From: JBBITW01 sp037440525
Lineage (GTDB): Bacteria; Desulfobacterota; BSN033; UBA1163
Direction: 5' to 3'
Assembly (NCBI GenBank): GCA_037440525.1
Contig: JBBITW010000098.1
Coordinates: forward strand, 1-13,176
DNA: 13,176 nucleotides
The notes under the pieces were generated by a model. That model did no database searches. It saw nothing but the letters and a program-made list of their open reading frames with translations, and was not told the DNA's origin. A program made the position numbers and the translations under genes. This document shows, piece by piece, positions 6,061 to 13,063 of the stretch (its first letter is position 1; each line of letters begins with the position of its first letter).

Positions 6061-6854
6061 ATAATCCCATCATTACTCTACTTACTGATTTTGGCACAAA
6101 AGATCACTATGTAGCTACGATGAAGGGTGTAATTTTAAGTATCAATCCTCGATGTTCTTTAATTGATATTTCTCACGAGATCAATCCTCAGGATGTAAGA
6201 GAAGGAGCAATAATTTTAGCAAATGCCTTTTCATACTTCCCAAAAGGAGCCATTCATTTGGCTATTGTGGATCCAGGGGTAGGCAGTGGGAGAAGATCAA
6301 TTCTACTTGGGACAAAAAATTACTTTTTCGTAGGTCCTGATAATGGGATTTTCACCATAGTGGCTGAGAGGGATAATGTTAGATATGCAATAAACATTAC
6401 AAATAGCAAATATTTTCTTCCCAATGTCAGCCATACATTTCACGGGAGGGATATATTTGCTCCTGTATCTGCTTACCTCTCTTTGGGTATTGAACCAGAG
6501 GCATTCGGAGAGAGAATCAATAACTGGGTTAGGCTCGATTTTAAAGAACCAATTATCAAGGGAGATAAGCTTTTAGGAGAAATTACTCATATTGATAATT
6601 TTGGAAACCTCATAAGTAATATTGATCAAAGAAGATTTTTAAGTTTTATAATGTCATATCATTTTCGTATCAGAATAGGGGATAAAAAGATTTCTGAGAT
6701 TAAGCAAGGATACTGGGAGGGTAAAAAAGGGGAGATTATTGCCCTGTTTGGAAGTGGAGGTTTTCTCGAAATATCAGTTAATAACGGAAGTGCCCAAAAG
6801 AGATTGAAAGTTAAGAAAGGCGATTATATAACAGTTGAAAGAGGAAGGTCATGA
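6057..6854 (+). CDS. S-adenosyl-L-methionine hydrolase (adenosine-forming), DUF62 family
   Basis: This 265-residue protein belongs to the SAM hydroxide adenosyltransferase family, related to fluorinase and chlorinase, which use water to split SAM into adenosine and L-methionine. The signatures are LLTDFGTKDHYVATMKG (8-24), the IDISHEI motif (36-42), VDPGVGSGRR (71-80), VGPDNGIF (92-99), SHTFHGRDIFAPV (125-137) and the C-domain IDNFGNLISNI (179-189). The hydrolase-specific Asp-Arg-His set appears intact as Asp72, Arg79 and His129, arguing for hydrolase rather than halogenase activity. It should be cytoplasmic and trimeric. The ATG overlaps the mtnA stop (ATGA) with AAGGA about 5 nt upstream, and its own stop overlaps the aminotransferase start. 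Position beside mtnA ties it to SAM and methionine turnover. Confidence 0.9.
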   Translation: MNNPIITLLTDFGTKDHYVATMKGVILSINPRCSLIDISHEINPQDVREGAIILANAFSYFPKGAIHLAIVDPGVGSGRRSILLGTKNYFFVGPDNGIFTIVAERDNVRYAINITNSKYFLPNVSHTFHGRDIFAPVSAYLSLGIEPEAFGERINNWVRLDFKEPIIKGDKLLGEITHIDNFGNLISNIDQRRFLSFIMSYHFRIRIGDKKISEIKQGYWEGKKGEIIALFGSGGFLEISVNNGSAQKRLKVKKGDYITVERGRS

Positions 6855-7996
6855 TTTCAAAGAGAGCTAAAGAAATCCCACCATTTATTGTTATGGATGT
6901 TCTTGAGAAGGCACAGGAGTTGGAGAGGGCAGGGGAGGAGGTAATTCACCTTGAGGTGGGTGAGCCTGATTTTGATACCCCGGAATGTATTAAAGAAGCC
7001 TGTTTTAAGGCCATACGCGAAGGAAAGACACACTATACACATAGCCTCGGTTTAATAGAACTAAGAGAAGCTATCGCTTTGGATTACTGGAATAGATATA
7101 GAGTAAATGTTTCTCCCGATCAAATTCTTATTGCCTCAGGGACTTCACCTGCTTTGCTGCTGGTCTTTTCAGCATTGTTAGAACCAGGTGATGAGGTGAT
7201 ACTCTCAAACCCTTATTATCCATGCTATCCAAATATCATAAGGTTTGTAGATGGTGTCCCTCTTTTTGTTGATGTGCTTGAAGAAGAAGGATTTCAGTAC
7301 CTTCCTGAGATGATAGAGGAAAGACTGAATCCCAGGGTAAAGGGTATCATTATAAATTCACCATCCAATCCAACAGGAAATATTATATCAGAAGAGAGGA
7401 TGAAAAGGATTACAAATTTAGCGCCTTTCATCATTTCTGATGAGATCTATCATGGATTGGTTTATGAAGGAGAAGCCCATTCAATACTTGAATTTACTGA
7501 CAGGGCATTTGTTGTAAATGGTTTTTCAAAGCTTTATGCAATGACAGGGTGGAGATTAGGATATGTGATAGCCCCAAAAGATTTTATACGGCCCATGCAG
7601 AAACTCCAGCAGAACCTCTTTATATCTGCCAGTTCATTTGTACAGTGGGGGGCTTTGGCAGGTTTAAAATGTGCTCAAAGGGAAATAATAATCATGAAAG
7701 AGACCTATGATCAGAGAAGGCGCTACCTGATTCCGAGATTGAGGGAATTAGGGTTTGGGATAATGGTAGAACCTACAGGGGCCTTTTATGTTCTGGCCAA
7801 TGCAAAAAGATTTTCTCAGGATTCTTATCGTTTTGCATTTGATATCCTTGAGGGAGCAAAGGTTGGAGTTACCCCAGGTATAGATTTTGGAAGCAATGCA
7901 GAGGGATATATTCGATTCTCTTACGCCAATTCACTTGAGAATATTAAAGAAGGGATGAATCGACTCGAAAGATATCTACAGAAATTTAAGATTTAA
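6851..7996 (+). CDS. Class I PLP-dependent aminotransferase
   Basis: A 381-residue fold-type I aminotransferase of the aspartate-aminotransferase-like subgroup. Visible elements are EVGEPDFDTP (35-44), YTHSLGLIELREAIA (62-76), the GTSPALL phosphate-binding stretch (97-103), NPYYPCYPN (120-128), NSPSNPTG with Asn173, ISDEIYHGL with Asp197 and Tyr200, the PLP lysine in NGFSKLYAMTGWRLGY (Lys227), and YIRFSYA with Arg355 for the substrate carboxylate. All catalytic residues are present. The specificity cannot be fixed from sequence. Given mtnA and the SAM hydrolase upstream, with 4-nt overlap, transamination of ketomethylthiobutyrate to methionine is a reasonable guess, but a general aspartate, alanine or aromatic aminotransferase is equally allowed. 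It ends 5 nt from the convergent nfi gene with no visible hairpin. Confidence 0.9.
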   Translation: MISKRAKEIPPFIVMDVLEKAQELERAGEEVIHLEVGEPDFDTPECIKEACFKAIREGKTHYTHSLGLIELREAIALDYWNRYRVNVSPDQILIASGTSPALLLVFSALLEPGDEVILSNPYYPCYPNIIRFVDGVPLFVDVLEEEGFQYLPEMIEERLNPRVKGIIINSPSNPTGNIISEERMKRITNLAPFIISDEIYHGLVYEGEAHSILEFTDRAFVVNGFSKLYAMTGWRLGYVIAPKDFIRPMQKLQQNLFISASSFVQWGALAGLKCAQREIIIMKETYDQRRRYLIPRLRELGFGIMVEPTGAFYVLANAKRFSQDSYRFAFDILEGAKVGVTPGIDFGSNAEGYIRFSYANSLENIKEGMNRLERYLQKFKI

Positions 7997-8001
7997 ATTC
8001 C

Positions 8002-8667
8002 TTAAGTGGATACCATTTTACGTGAAAGTTGGTGGGCCTTTCTCAGAGGTTCAGGAATACGAAACCTGATGCAACTTTTTAGAACGATATTCATACTTGT
8101 ATAGAGATCAATTCTGTGTCCTGGTGAAATAAAGAGTGGTTTTACCCAATCTTTTGTTCTAAGAACAGCTCCTAACTTTTCCCCATCTTTAAAGATCCAT
8201 TCGTAGTCTCCTTTAAAAGGTCCAGGGTCTTTAAACTCTCCTGTTAGCAATGTCTTTGCACAACCGATGGAAGGGATGTCAAACCATAGACCGAGATGTG
8301 AGGCAAGTCCAATTCTTCGCGGATGGGCTATGCCTTGTCCATCAAAAATGATGAGGTCAGGTTTTTTTCTCAACCTCTGGAAGGTTTTTATAAGTATCGG
8401 TCCCTCTCGAAAGGTTAGAAGGCCAGGGATATAGGGAAAGGTAATTTCGCCAGAGGCGGTTGCTTGTTCTATGAGATTCATATCCGGAAAAGAAAGAACA
8501 ACAATCGCTCCAGATAACGAATTCTTACCCTTTGAATATGAAACATCAGCTCCAGCAATCGTTTTATACTCAGATAATCCATTCTTTTGGAGGATTCGGG
8601 ATTTTAGATTTTCCTGAATCTGGATTGCCCTTTCAGTATTTACTTTCCATGGATGAAGGAAATTCAT
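8002..8667 (-). CDS. nfi: Endonuclease V (deoxyinosine 3' endonuclease)
   Basis: Endonuclease V cuts the second phosphodiester bond 3' to deoxyinosine, the product of adenine deamination, starting alternative excision repair. The 221-residue protein has the full family pattern. Metal-binding Asp41 lies in AGADVSYSKG, which is followed by AIVVLSFPDM. The wedge motif is PYIPG with Tyr79, followed by LTFREGP with Glu88, then IFDGQGIAHPRRIGLASHLG with Asp109, and IGCAKTLLTG. The C-terminal half has the PLFISPGHRIDLYTS stretch that recognises the base. It is the distal gene of a minus-strand operon and overlaps hpt by four bases (ATGA), so it is translationally coupled to an enzyme that handles free hypoxanthine. 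It is probably cytoplasmic and constitutive. Confidence 0.95.
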   Translation of the reverse strand: MNFLHPWKVNTERAIQIQENLKSRILQKNGLSEYKTIAGADVSYSKGKNSLSGAIVVLSFPDMNLIEQATASGEITFPYIPGLLTFREGPILIKTFQRLRKKPDLIIFDGQGIAHPRRIGLASHLGLWFDIPSIGCAKTLLTGEFKDPGPFKGDYEWIFKDGEKLGAVLRTKDWVKPLFISPGHRIDLYTSMNIVLKSCIRFRIPEPLRKAHQLSRKMVST

Positions 8668-9197
8668 TTCTTTTCCGAAGTTATATAATAAATCTCCGGT
8701 AGATTCCTGTAAGATTCACTGTAATCAATTCCATAACCAACAACAAAGACATCCTCAACCTCTTTACCCAGGTAGTCTGCCTCGATCAAAACCTCTCTTC
8801 TTGCCTTTTTATCAAGTAGTGCACATACCTTTATCGAGCGTGGTTTTGAAAGAGCCAATCTTTCTTTAAGGAATTTTAATGTCCGACCACTATCGATAAT
8901 ATCTTCTATTATCAGGACATCTTTGCCTTCAATAGGTGTCTCTATATCTTTTGTAATCTCAACAAGACCAGAACTCTTCATTCCAGTTCCATAACTTGCC
9001 AATCTTACAAAGTCTATTTTTACAGGAATTTTAAGATGACGAATGAGATCGGCAAGAAACATAAAGGCTCCCTTGAGGATGCAGACAATTACAAGTTCTT
9101 TGCCAGAATAGTCTTTTGTTATCCGCTCGGCAAGGGATTGGACAATCGATTCAATCTGCTCACAGCTGAGAAGTAGATTTAGATGATATTCTTTCAT
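8664..9197 (-). CDS. hpt: Hypoxanthine phosphoribosyltransferase
   Basis: The enzyme transfers phosphoribose from PRPP to hypoxanthine (and usually guanine), making IMP or GMP in purine salvage. The 177-residue length is normal. Seen in order are the CILKGAFMF loop (39-47) with the non-proline cis-peptide Lys41-Gly42, the FVRLASYGTGMKSSG flexible loop (63-77), and the PRPP-binding VLIIEDIIDSGRT (94-106) with the acidic pair E98/D99. DKKARRE (129-135) comes next, then VGYGIDYSESYRNLPEI (153-169), which binds metal and the purine ring. The start ATG has no well-placed Shine-Dalgarno; AAAGGA lies about 18 nt away. The upstream gene ends 33 nt before it. It overlaps nfi downstream. Confidence 0.94.
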   Translation of the reverse strand: MKEYHLNLLLSCEQIESIVQSLAERITKDYSGKELVIVCILKGAFMFLADLIRHLKIPVKIDFVRLASYGTGMKSSGLVEITKDIETPIEGKDVLIIEDIIDSGRTLKFLKERLALSKPRSIKVCALLDKKARREVLIEADYLGKEVEDVFVVGYGIDYSESYRNLPEIYYITSEKK

Positions 9198-9230
9198 AAG
9201 ATTATTGAATTCAATCCTTTCTTTTTTATC

Positions 9231-9527
9231 TCACAGTTTATTCTTGACAGCCTTCTTTTTCCCTGAGATAGTTATCTTCTTATCTTTTCTGTCATCAATT
9301 TTTATTGTTGTAAGCACCCTGAGGGCACCTTTCCTAAATGGGGTATTATGCATCTTGAGGGCAATTCGGATTAGGTCTTTTAGGTTGCCTTCTATATTAG
9401 TTCCCATGGAAGTAAGTTCATAGGGAATCTTCTCCTCTTTTAATACCCTGAGGCAATCTGCTACATAAGAGCTAAGACTTGTATCCTTCGTCCCTATTGG
9501 CACAATACTGATTTCCATAATAGCCAT
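9231..9527 (-). CDS. MTH1187/YkoF-type thiamine-binding family protein
   Basis: A 98-residue ferredoxin-like-fold protein of the MTH1187 family (formerly DUF77), many annotated as thiamine-binding. Typical features are the N-terminal IMEISIVPIGT strand (3-13), SLSSYVADCLRVL helix, IPYELTSMGTNIEG (the conserved ligand-site segment, about 34-47), and a C-terminal RVLTTIKIDDR strand. The last 15 residues are lysine-rich. I set the start at ATG 9527 because GGAGG (9536-9540 on the minus strand) lies 8 nt upstream; a TTG at 9542 would sit on the Shine-Dalgarno itself. Family members are thought to bind thiamine or a related small molecule, but the physiological role is poorly known and no thi genes are near. 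It is the first gene of the operon with hpt and nfi. Confidence 0.85.
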   Translation of the reverse strand: MAIMEISIVPIGTKDTSLSSYVADCLRVLKEEKIPYELTSMGTNIEGNLKDLIRIALKMHNTPFRKGALRVLTTIKIDDRKDKKITISGKKKAVKNKL

Positions 9528-9600
9528 TTTATCTACCTCCAAAAGTGAATAAAAATGATACTAAATAGTAAATTTTGAATAAGTGATCTTATTAAAATAA

Positions 9601-9629
9601 AAATTACCACCGTGGCTTTATTTTGTCAA
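9601..9629 (-). promoter_or_regulatory. Possible promoter of the MTH1187-hpt-nfi operon
   Basis: On the minus strand TTGACA (9624-9629) is followed after 17 nt by TAATTT (9601-9606), the same box pair proposed for the LPS kinase gene. The predicted start near 9594 gives a leader of about 67 nt with a good Shine-Dalgarno. The -10 box is weak and the region is AT-rich, so other choices nearer the gene are possible. Confidence 0.3.
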
Positions 9630-9651
9630 TTCCTAAAAAAAATTTTAAATT
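9623..9651 (+). promoter_or_regulatory. Possible promoter of ccdA
   Basis: TTGTCA (9623-9628) and TAAATT (9646-9651) with a 17-nt spacer would start transcription near 9658, about 29 nt ahead of the ATG. The -35 box overlaps the minus-strand TTGACA of the divergent operon, so the two would compete for the same bases. A rival -10, TATAAA at 9667-9672, would give a leader of about 8 nt. Confidence 0.3.
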
Positions 9652-9686
9652 TCATCCATTTTATTGTATAAATAATCGAATAACTT

Positions 9687-10415
9687 ATGAAACAACCACA
9701 GGAGATCACCATTTTAATTGCATTTATTTCCGGGATTTTTTCATTTATTTCACCCTGTATCCTTCCGCTCATCCCATCTTATATCACATATATCACCGGG
9801 ATTTCTTTCAAAGAGTTAGTAGATCTACGTTCAAAAACAAAACTTAGATGGCTGGCTATTCTTCATTCCTTCTTCTTTATCCTGGGTTTTTCTACGATTT
9901 TTATTTTAATGGGTGCCTCTGCAACCTATCTTGGTCAATTATTTGCTCAATATCAATACTGGATTATGAGGGTAGGGGGGATATTGATAATCATTCTCGG
10001 GATACATTTTACAGGAATAATTAATATCCCATTTCTCCAGATAGAGAAGAGATTTGAATTGAAGAGAAAACCATTGGGCTATTTAGGTTCCTTTATTGTG
10101 GGTGTAGTATTTGCGGCAGGCTGGACTCCCTGTATCGGACCTATCCTTTCAACCATCCTCCTATATGCGAGCACATCTCAAAATTTTTCAACAGGTATTC
10201 TCCTCCTTGCAACCTATTCTCTGGGATTAGGAATACCATTTTTTCTCTCTTCCCTGGCCTTCAATTCGTTCCTGACCGCTTTTGAAAAGGTTAAAAGATA
10301 TATGGGGGTTGTCACCCTCATATGCGGGATTTTTCTCATTTTCATAGGAATCCTTCTCCTGACAGATACCTTCAGGGGGATCAGTAACTATTTGAATATA
10401 CTTGGCAATCCCTGA
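9687..10415 (+). CDS. ccdA: CcdA/DsbD-type transmembrane thiol-disulfide carrier
   Basis: A 242-residue integral membrane protein with six hydrophobic segments (about 7-32, 55-76, 92-114, 130-152, 166-192 and 207-226). It has the two conserved cysteine motifs of the CcdA/DsbD membrane domain: FISPCILPLIPSY with Cys24 in segment 1 and GWTPCIGPIL with Cys149 in segment 4. This reversible pair carries reducing equivalents from cytoplasmic thioredoxin to periplasmic partners, usually apocytochrome c or its ligation proteins, and sometimes other oxidised thiols. There is no fused thioredoxin or immunoglobulin-like domain, so it is the short CcdA form and not DsbD. ResA, ResB/ResC and CcmG genes are not in the window, so its client is unknown. 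The ATG has no Shine-Dalgarno at normal distance, and it converges on lptG. Confidence 0.92.
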   Translation: MKQPQEITILIAFISGIFSFISPCILPLIPSYITYITGISFKELVDLRSKTKLRWLAILHSFFFILGFSTIFILMGASATYLGQLFAQYQYWIMRVGGILIIILGIHFTGIINIPFLQIEKRFELKRKPLGYLGSFIVGVVFAAGWTPCIGPILSTILLYASTSQNFSTGILLLATYSLGLGIPFFLSSLAFNSFLTAFEKVKRYMGVVTLICGIFLIFIGILLLTDTFRGISNYLNILGNP

Positions 10416-10419
10416 TGTA

Positions 10420-10463
10420 AAATTTGCCCCTTTTCCCGCTGGAAGAGAGGGATTTTCAAATTT
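10420..10463. terminator. Possible bidirectional terminator between ccdA and lptG
   Basis: An imperfect inverted repeat lies just past the ccdA stop: AAATTTG (10420-10426) with CAAATTT (10457-10463), and inside it CCC and TTCC facing GGAA and GGG around a CGCT loop. It sits between two convergent genes, where a shared terminator is expected. The stem has mismatches and no long T-run, so efficiency is uncertain. Confidence 0.4.
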
Positions 10464-10507
10464 GGGTCATTTTGATTTATTTGGGATTTGGTGCTTATTC
10501 TCATAAT

Positions 10508-11602
10508 CTACTGTCTAACACTCATAAGTGTAAAAATTCCAGTCAATCCAAAGAGGAAGGTTGGGCTCCATGCGGAGAGAATTGGAGGGAGGATGCCTGA
10601 CCGACCAAAAGAGAGGAATACATAGAAGGTGATGCCGTATATAAACCCTATCATTACACTTATCCCGATACTCAAGGCAATTCCACCTGATCTGCCTGTC
10701 TTTAATGCAAAAGGGATTCCAATCAGGACCATAACCAGATTCAAAAAGGGATAGGAAAGCTTGGAATAAAGGTCAACGAGGTAGCGGGTTGCATCATACC
10801 CCCCCTCTCTAATCTTTTGAATATAGGTATGAAGTTCAGAGTAGCTCATCTCGCGTGACTGTCTTTCGATTGTTTGGAAAGATTCCCATCCCACAGGCAA
10901 AGGAAATTCTCTCTCTTTAAATTGATAAGTGCGGATTGAATTTCCATCAACAAAATATCTTACCGCTCCATCAAAGAATTTCCATTTTCCATCAATCCAT
11001 TTAACCTGTCGCGCATCGATTCTTTGAATACAACGAAAGTTGTTGTCGAATTGATATAGTGTAAAGCCGTTTAATATTTTTTTGTCAGGATCAAGCAGTT
11101 GGATATTAAAAATGTTCCGGTCACTGTGATACCAGATCTTATAATTCTTGAAAAAACTTGAAGGTTGTTCCTTCCTTACCTCTACTGAAAGAATATATCG
11201 TATCTTTTGGTTTGTTAGTGGAACAAGATATTCATTACCTAAAAAAGAACATAGACTTATCAAGATGGCTATGAGGAATAGTGGTGATGTAATATGATAA
11301 AGGCTTATTCCTCCTGCCTTCATTGCATTTATCTCACTGTGCCGGGATAATATACCGAGGGTTAATAGAGTGGAGATTAAGACAGAGTAGGGGAGTGTCC
11401 ACTGAAATGTCACTTCAGGGATTTTAAAGAGGATATATTTAAAAATTAGATAAAATGGAGCCTTATATTTGATAAAGAGGTCCATCTTTTGAAAGAAGAT
11501 GACAACCAGATATATCAGGATTAGACTTCCGAGACTTAGCCCTAAGATTTTCAAATATTCATAAAGAATATATCTATGAATTATTTTACAATTTTTATAC
11601 AT
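10508..11602 (-). CDS. lptG: LPS export permease LptG
   Basis: LptG pairs with LptF and the ATPase LptB to pull lipopolysaccharide out of the inner membrane and pass it to LptC/LptA. The 364-residue protein has the YjgP/YjgQ layout: N-terminal transmembrane helices at about 17-38, 52-86 and 103-126, a periplasmic beta-jellyroll (about 135-260), and three C-terminal helices (about 282-300, 308-333 and 342-362). SRHSEINAMKAGGISLYHI (88-106) is the conserved cytoplasmic coupling helix that docks on LptB. IGIPFALKTGRSGG follows the fourth helix. I prefer ATG 11602 over the adjoining TTG 11605; AAGGA and a G-run precede it. It overlaps the lptF end by 8 nt, so translation is coupled. LptF/LptG identity is assigned from gene order and family likeness. 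lptB, lptC and lptA are elsewhere. Confidence 0.9.
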   Translation of the reverse strand: MYKNCKIIHRYILYEYLKILGLSLGSLILIYLVVIFFQKMDLFIKYKAPFYLIFKYILFKIPEVTFQWTLPYSVLISTLLTLGILSRHSEINAMKAGGISLYHITSPLFLIAILISLCSFLGNEYLVPLTNQKIRYILSVEVRKEQPSSFFKNYKIWYHSDRNIFNIQLLDPDKKILNGFTLYQFDNNFRCIQRIDARQVKWIDGKWKFFDGAVRYFVDGNSIRTYQFKEREFPLPVGWESFQTIERQSREMSYSELHTYIQKIREGGYDATRYLVDLYSKLSYPFLNLVMVLIGIPFALKTGRSGGIALSIGISVMIGFIYGITFYVFLSFGRSGILPPILSAWSPTFLFGLTGIFTLMSVRQ

Positions 11603-12788
11603 CAACCCCCCTTTTCCTTTTTTGCTGGAGGATATCGAGTCCCTCCGTCAACCAAAGAATTGGTTTAAATGGAGATTCTCTTGCAGATTTTATAAGGAGA
11701 TAGATTCCAAATACTCCAAAAAGCAGATTTGGAGCCCAACCTGCCAAGAATGGGGGGATAGTTTTCCTCATCGCAAGAATCTCAAAAGCAGTGAGGGAAA
11801 TATAGTAGGCTAATATTATAATAATACATAAAATGAAACCATATGATCTACCAGAACGTCGAGGTTGAATACCGAGAGGAACCCCGATAAGACCAAAGAC
11901 AAGGCAGGCAAAAGGGATTGCATATCTTTTATGAAGCTCTACCTCTTGAGATATAGTATCTTCTTTTGATAATCTTTTCTTTTCTATCTTTTCCTTGATC
12001 TCTTCAATTGACATCTCATGTTCTTTAAGTTTTTTACCCATTGATTGTAAGGTCTTGGCAAGCTCGAGTTTCAGATCATATGTATTAAATTGTATCTTCT
12101 GGTATGTATTATTTCGGGGTTCAAAACGATGAATCTCTCCATTATTAAGTCTTAATATAACTTCCTTTGAATTTGGATCATTTACAATGAAGCCTCCACT
12201 GGCAAAAATTGTATTAGTCCTTTCTTTATCCCTCTCATCATGAATCAAGATTCCTTCCATCTTTTTCCCCTGTATTGGGACTCTATCCACAAAGACTACA
12301 AGACCATCAAAAATATCATTAAATACCCTTTCCTTGATTTCGATGTCTGCCTTTGATTGGGCAATAACATATAACATTGATTTAAATCCTAAGTTGCCCC
12401 ATGGAAGACCATAAAAAACAAGGAAAGTTGTAATGAGATAAGTTGCTATGGAGAAAATAGAGATTGGGAAAAATAGTTCGTAAAGGCTTATACCAGATGC
12501 CTTAAAAGCAGTTATTTCACTATCTCCAGATAATCTTCCAAGGGCGAGAAGTATACCTAAGAGAGATGCCATTGGGATAGTGAAGATGAGAAAAGAGGGG
12601 CAAATGAAAGCAAGAAGCCATATAATCTGAGAAAGGCTTACACCTCTTGTAACGATAAGCTCAATCAACTTGAGAATCTTATCCATAAGAAGGATGATGG
12701 TAAACAGTATCAGGCCAATAAAGAATATAGGAATGATTTCCTTGAGTATATAGATATAGGTGGTTTTCTTTACTTGAAGTTTGAACAT
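11595..12788 (-). CDS. lptF: LPS export permease LptF
   Basis: LptF is the partner of LptG in the LptB2FG transporter. At 397 residues it has helices at about 14-36, 54-84 and 104-126, a jellyroll domain (about 140-245), a charged helical linker rich in E and K (about 255-285), and three terminal helices (about 288-306, 316-336 and 347-367). SGDSEITAFKASGISLYEL (87-105) is the coupling helix toward LptB; FGLIGVPLGIQPRRSGRSYG (298-317) is conserved. The C-terminus extends about 30 residues past the last helix with a basic end. There is no Shine-Dalgarno before ATG 12788, and the best promoter sits so close that the mRNA may be leaderless. It is the first gene of the lptFG pair. Confidence 0.92.
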   Translation of the reverse strand: MFKLQVKKTTYIYILKEIIPIFFIGLILFTIILLMDKILKLIELIVTRGVSLSQIIWLLAFICPSFLIFTIPMASLLGILLALGRLSGDSEITAFKASGISLYELFFPISIFSIATYLITTFLVFYGLPWGNLGFKSMLYVIAQSKADIEIKERVFNDIFDGLVVFVDRVPIQGKKMEGILIHDERDKERTNTIFASGGFIVNDPNSKEVILRLNNGEIHRFEPRNNTYQKIQFNTYDLKLELAKTLQSMGKKLKEHEMSIEEIKEKIEKKRLSKEDTISQEVELHKRYAIPFACLVFGLIGVPLGIQPRRSGRSYGFILCIIIILAYYISLTAFEILAMRKTIPPFLAGWAPNLLFGVFGIYLLIKSARESPFKPILWLTEGLDILQQKRKRGVDV

Positions 12789-12800
12789 AATGTTACTTTT

Positions 12801-12830
12801 ATTCTAAGTTTCGACAAAGGGTGTTGTCAA
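12801..12830 (-). promoter_or_regulatory. Promoter of lptFG (near-leaderless)
   Basis: On the minus strand TTGACA (12825-12830) is exact and TAGAAT (12801-12806) differs from consensus at one base, with an 18-nt spacer. The predicted start is near 12794, about six bases before the lptF ATG at 12788. No ribosome-binding sequence fits in that leader, in keeping with the absence of one in the DNA. Confidence 0.6.
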
Positions 12831-12845
12831 CATTTTAAATTGAGG

Positions 12846-12914
12846 TCTCTGAAAAAGTATTAAAAACTATTCTTATGGACTGGGGAGGTGGGGTGGAAAA
12901 GCCTTCGAGCGGAT
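12846..12914 (-). repeat. Dispersed hairpin repeat, copy C (inverted, degenerate)
   Basis: Read on the minus strand this segment keeps the block order of copies A and B: TCCGC, TCGAAGG, CCACCTCCxCAGTC and CTTTTTCAGAG. It has about two bases missing near the TCGAAGG block and six or so extra before the terminal block. The internal AGGGTT hairpin is not preserved. With copy B it forms an imperfect inverted pair around an 86-nt AT-rich spacer. Confidence 0.6.
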
Positions 12915-13000
12915 ACCGATAATAATATGGCACTATTGATTAATACCCTGAAAATGCTTGATTTTCTATTGAACGATTGTAATCAATTTAACTTTTTGAT

Positions 13001-13063
13001 GTCCGCATTCGAAGGGTTTGGAACCCTACCTCCTCAGTCATTTCAGGATTTTTTCAGAGTTCT
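13001..13063 (+). repeat. Dispersed hairpin repeat, copy B
   Basis: This 63-nt copy matches copy A at 1253-1314 in 56 of 63 aligned columns and faces copy C. The core hairpin is perfect here: AGGGTT (13013-13018) with AACCCT (13022-13027) around TGG. It lies in the same orientation as copy A, 11.7 kb away. Confidence 0.7.

Noticed and set aside
6057..6854. Halogenase (fluorinase or chlorinase) instead of SAM hydrolase
   Set aside because: The Asp72, Arg79 and His129 set typical of the water-using hydrolases appears intact, and no halometabolite genes are near.
9205..9423. 72-residue plus-strand frame opposite the MTH1187-type gene
   Set aside because: It is antisense to a gene with clear family match and good ribosome site.
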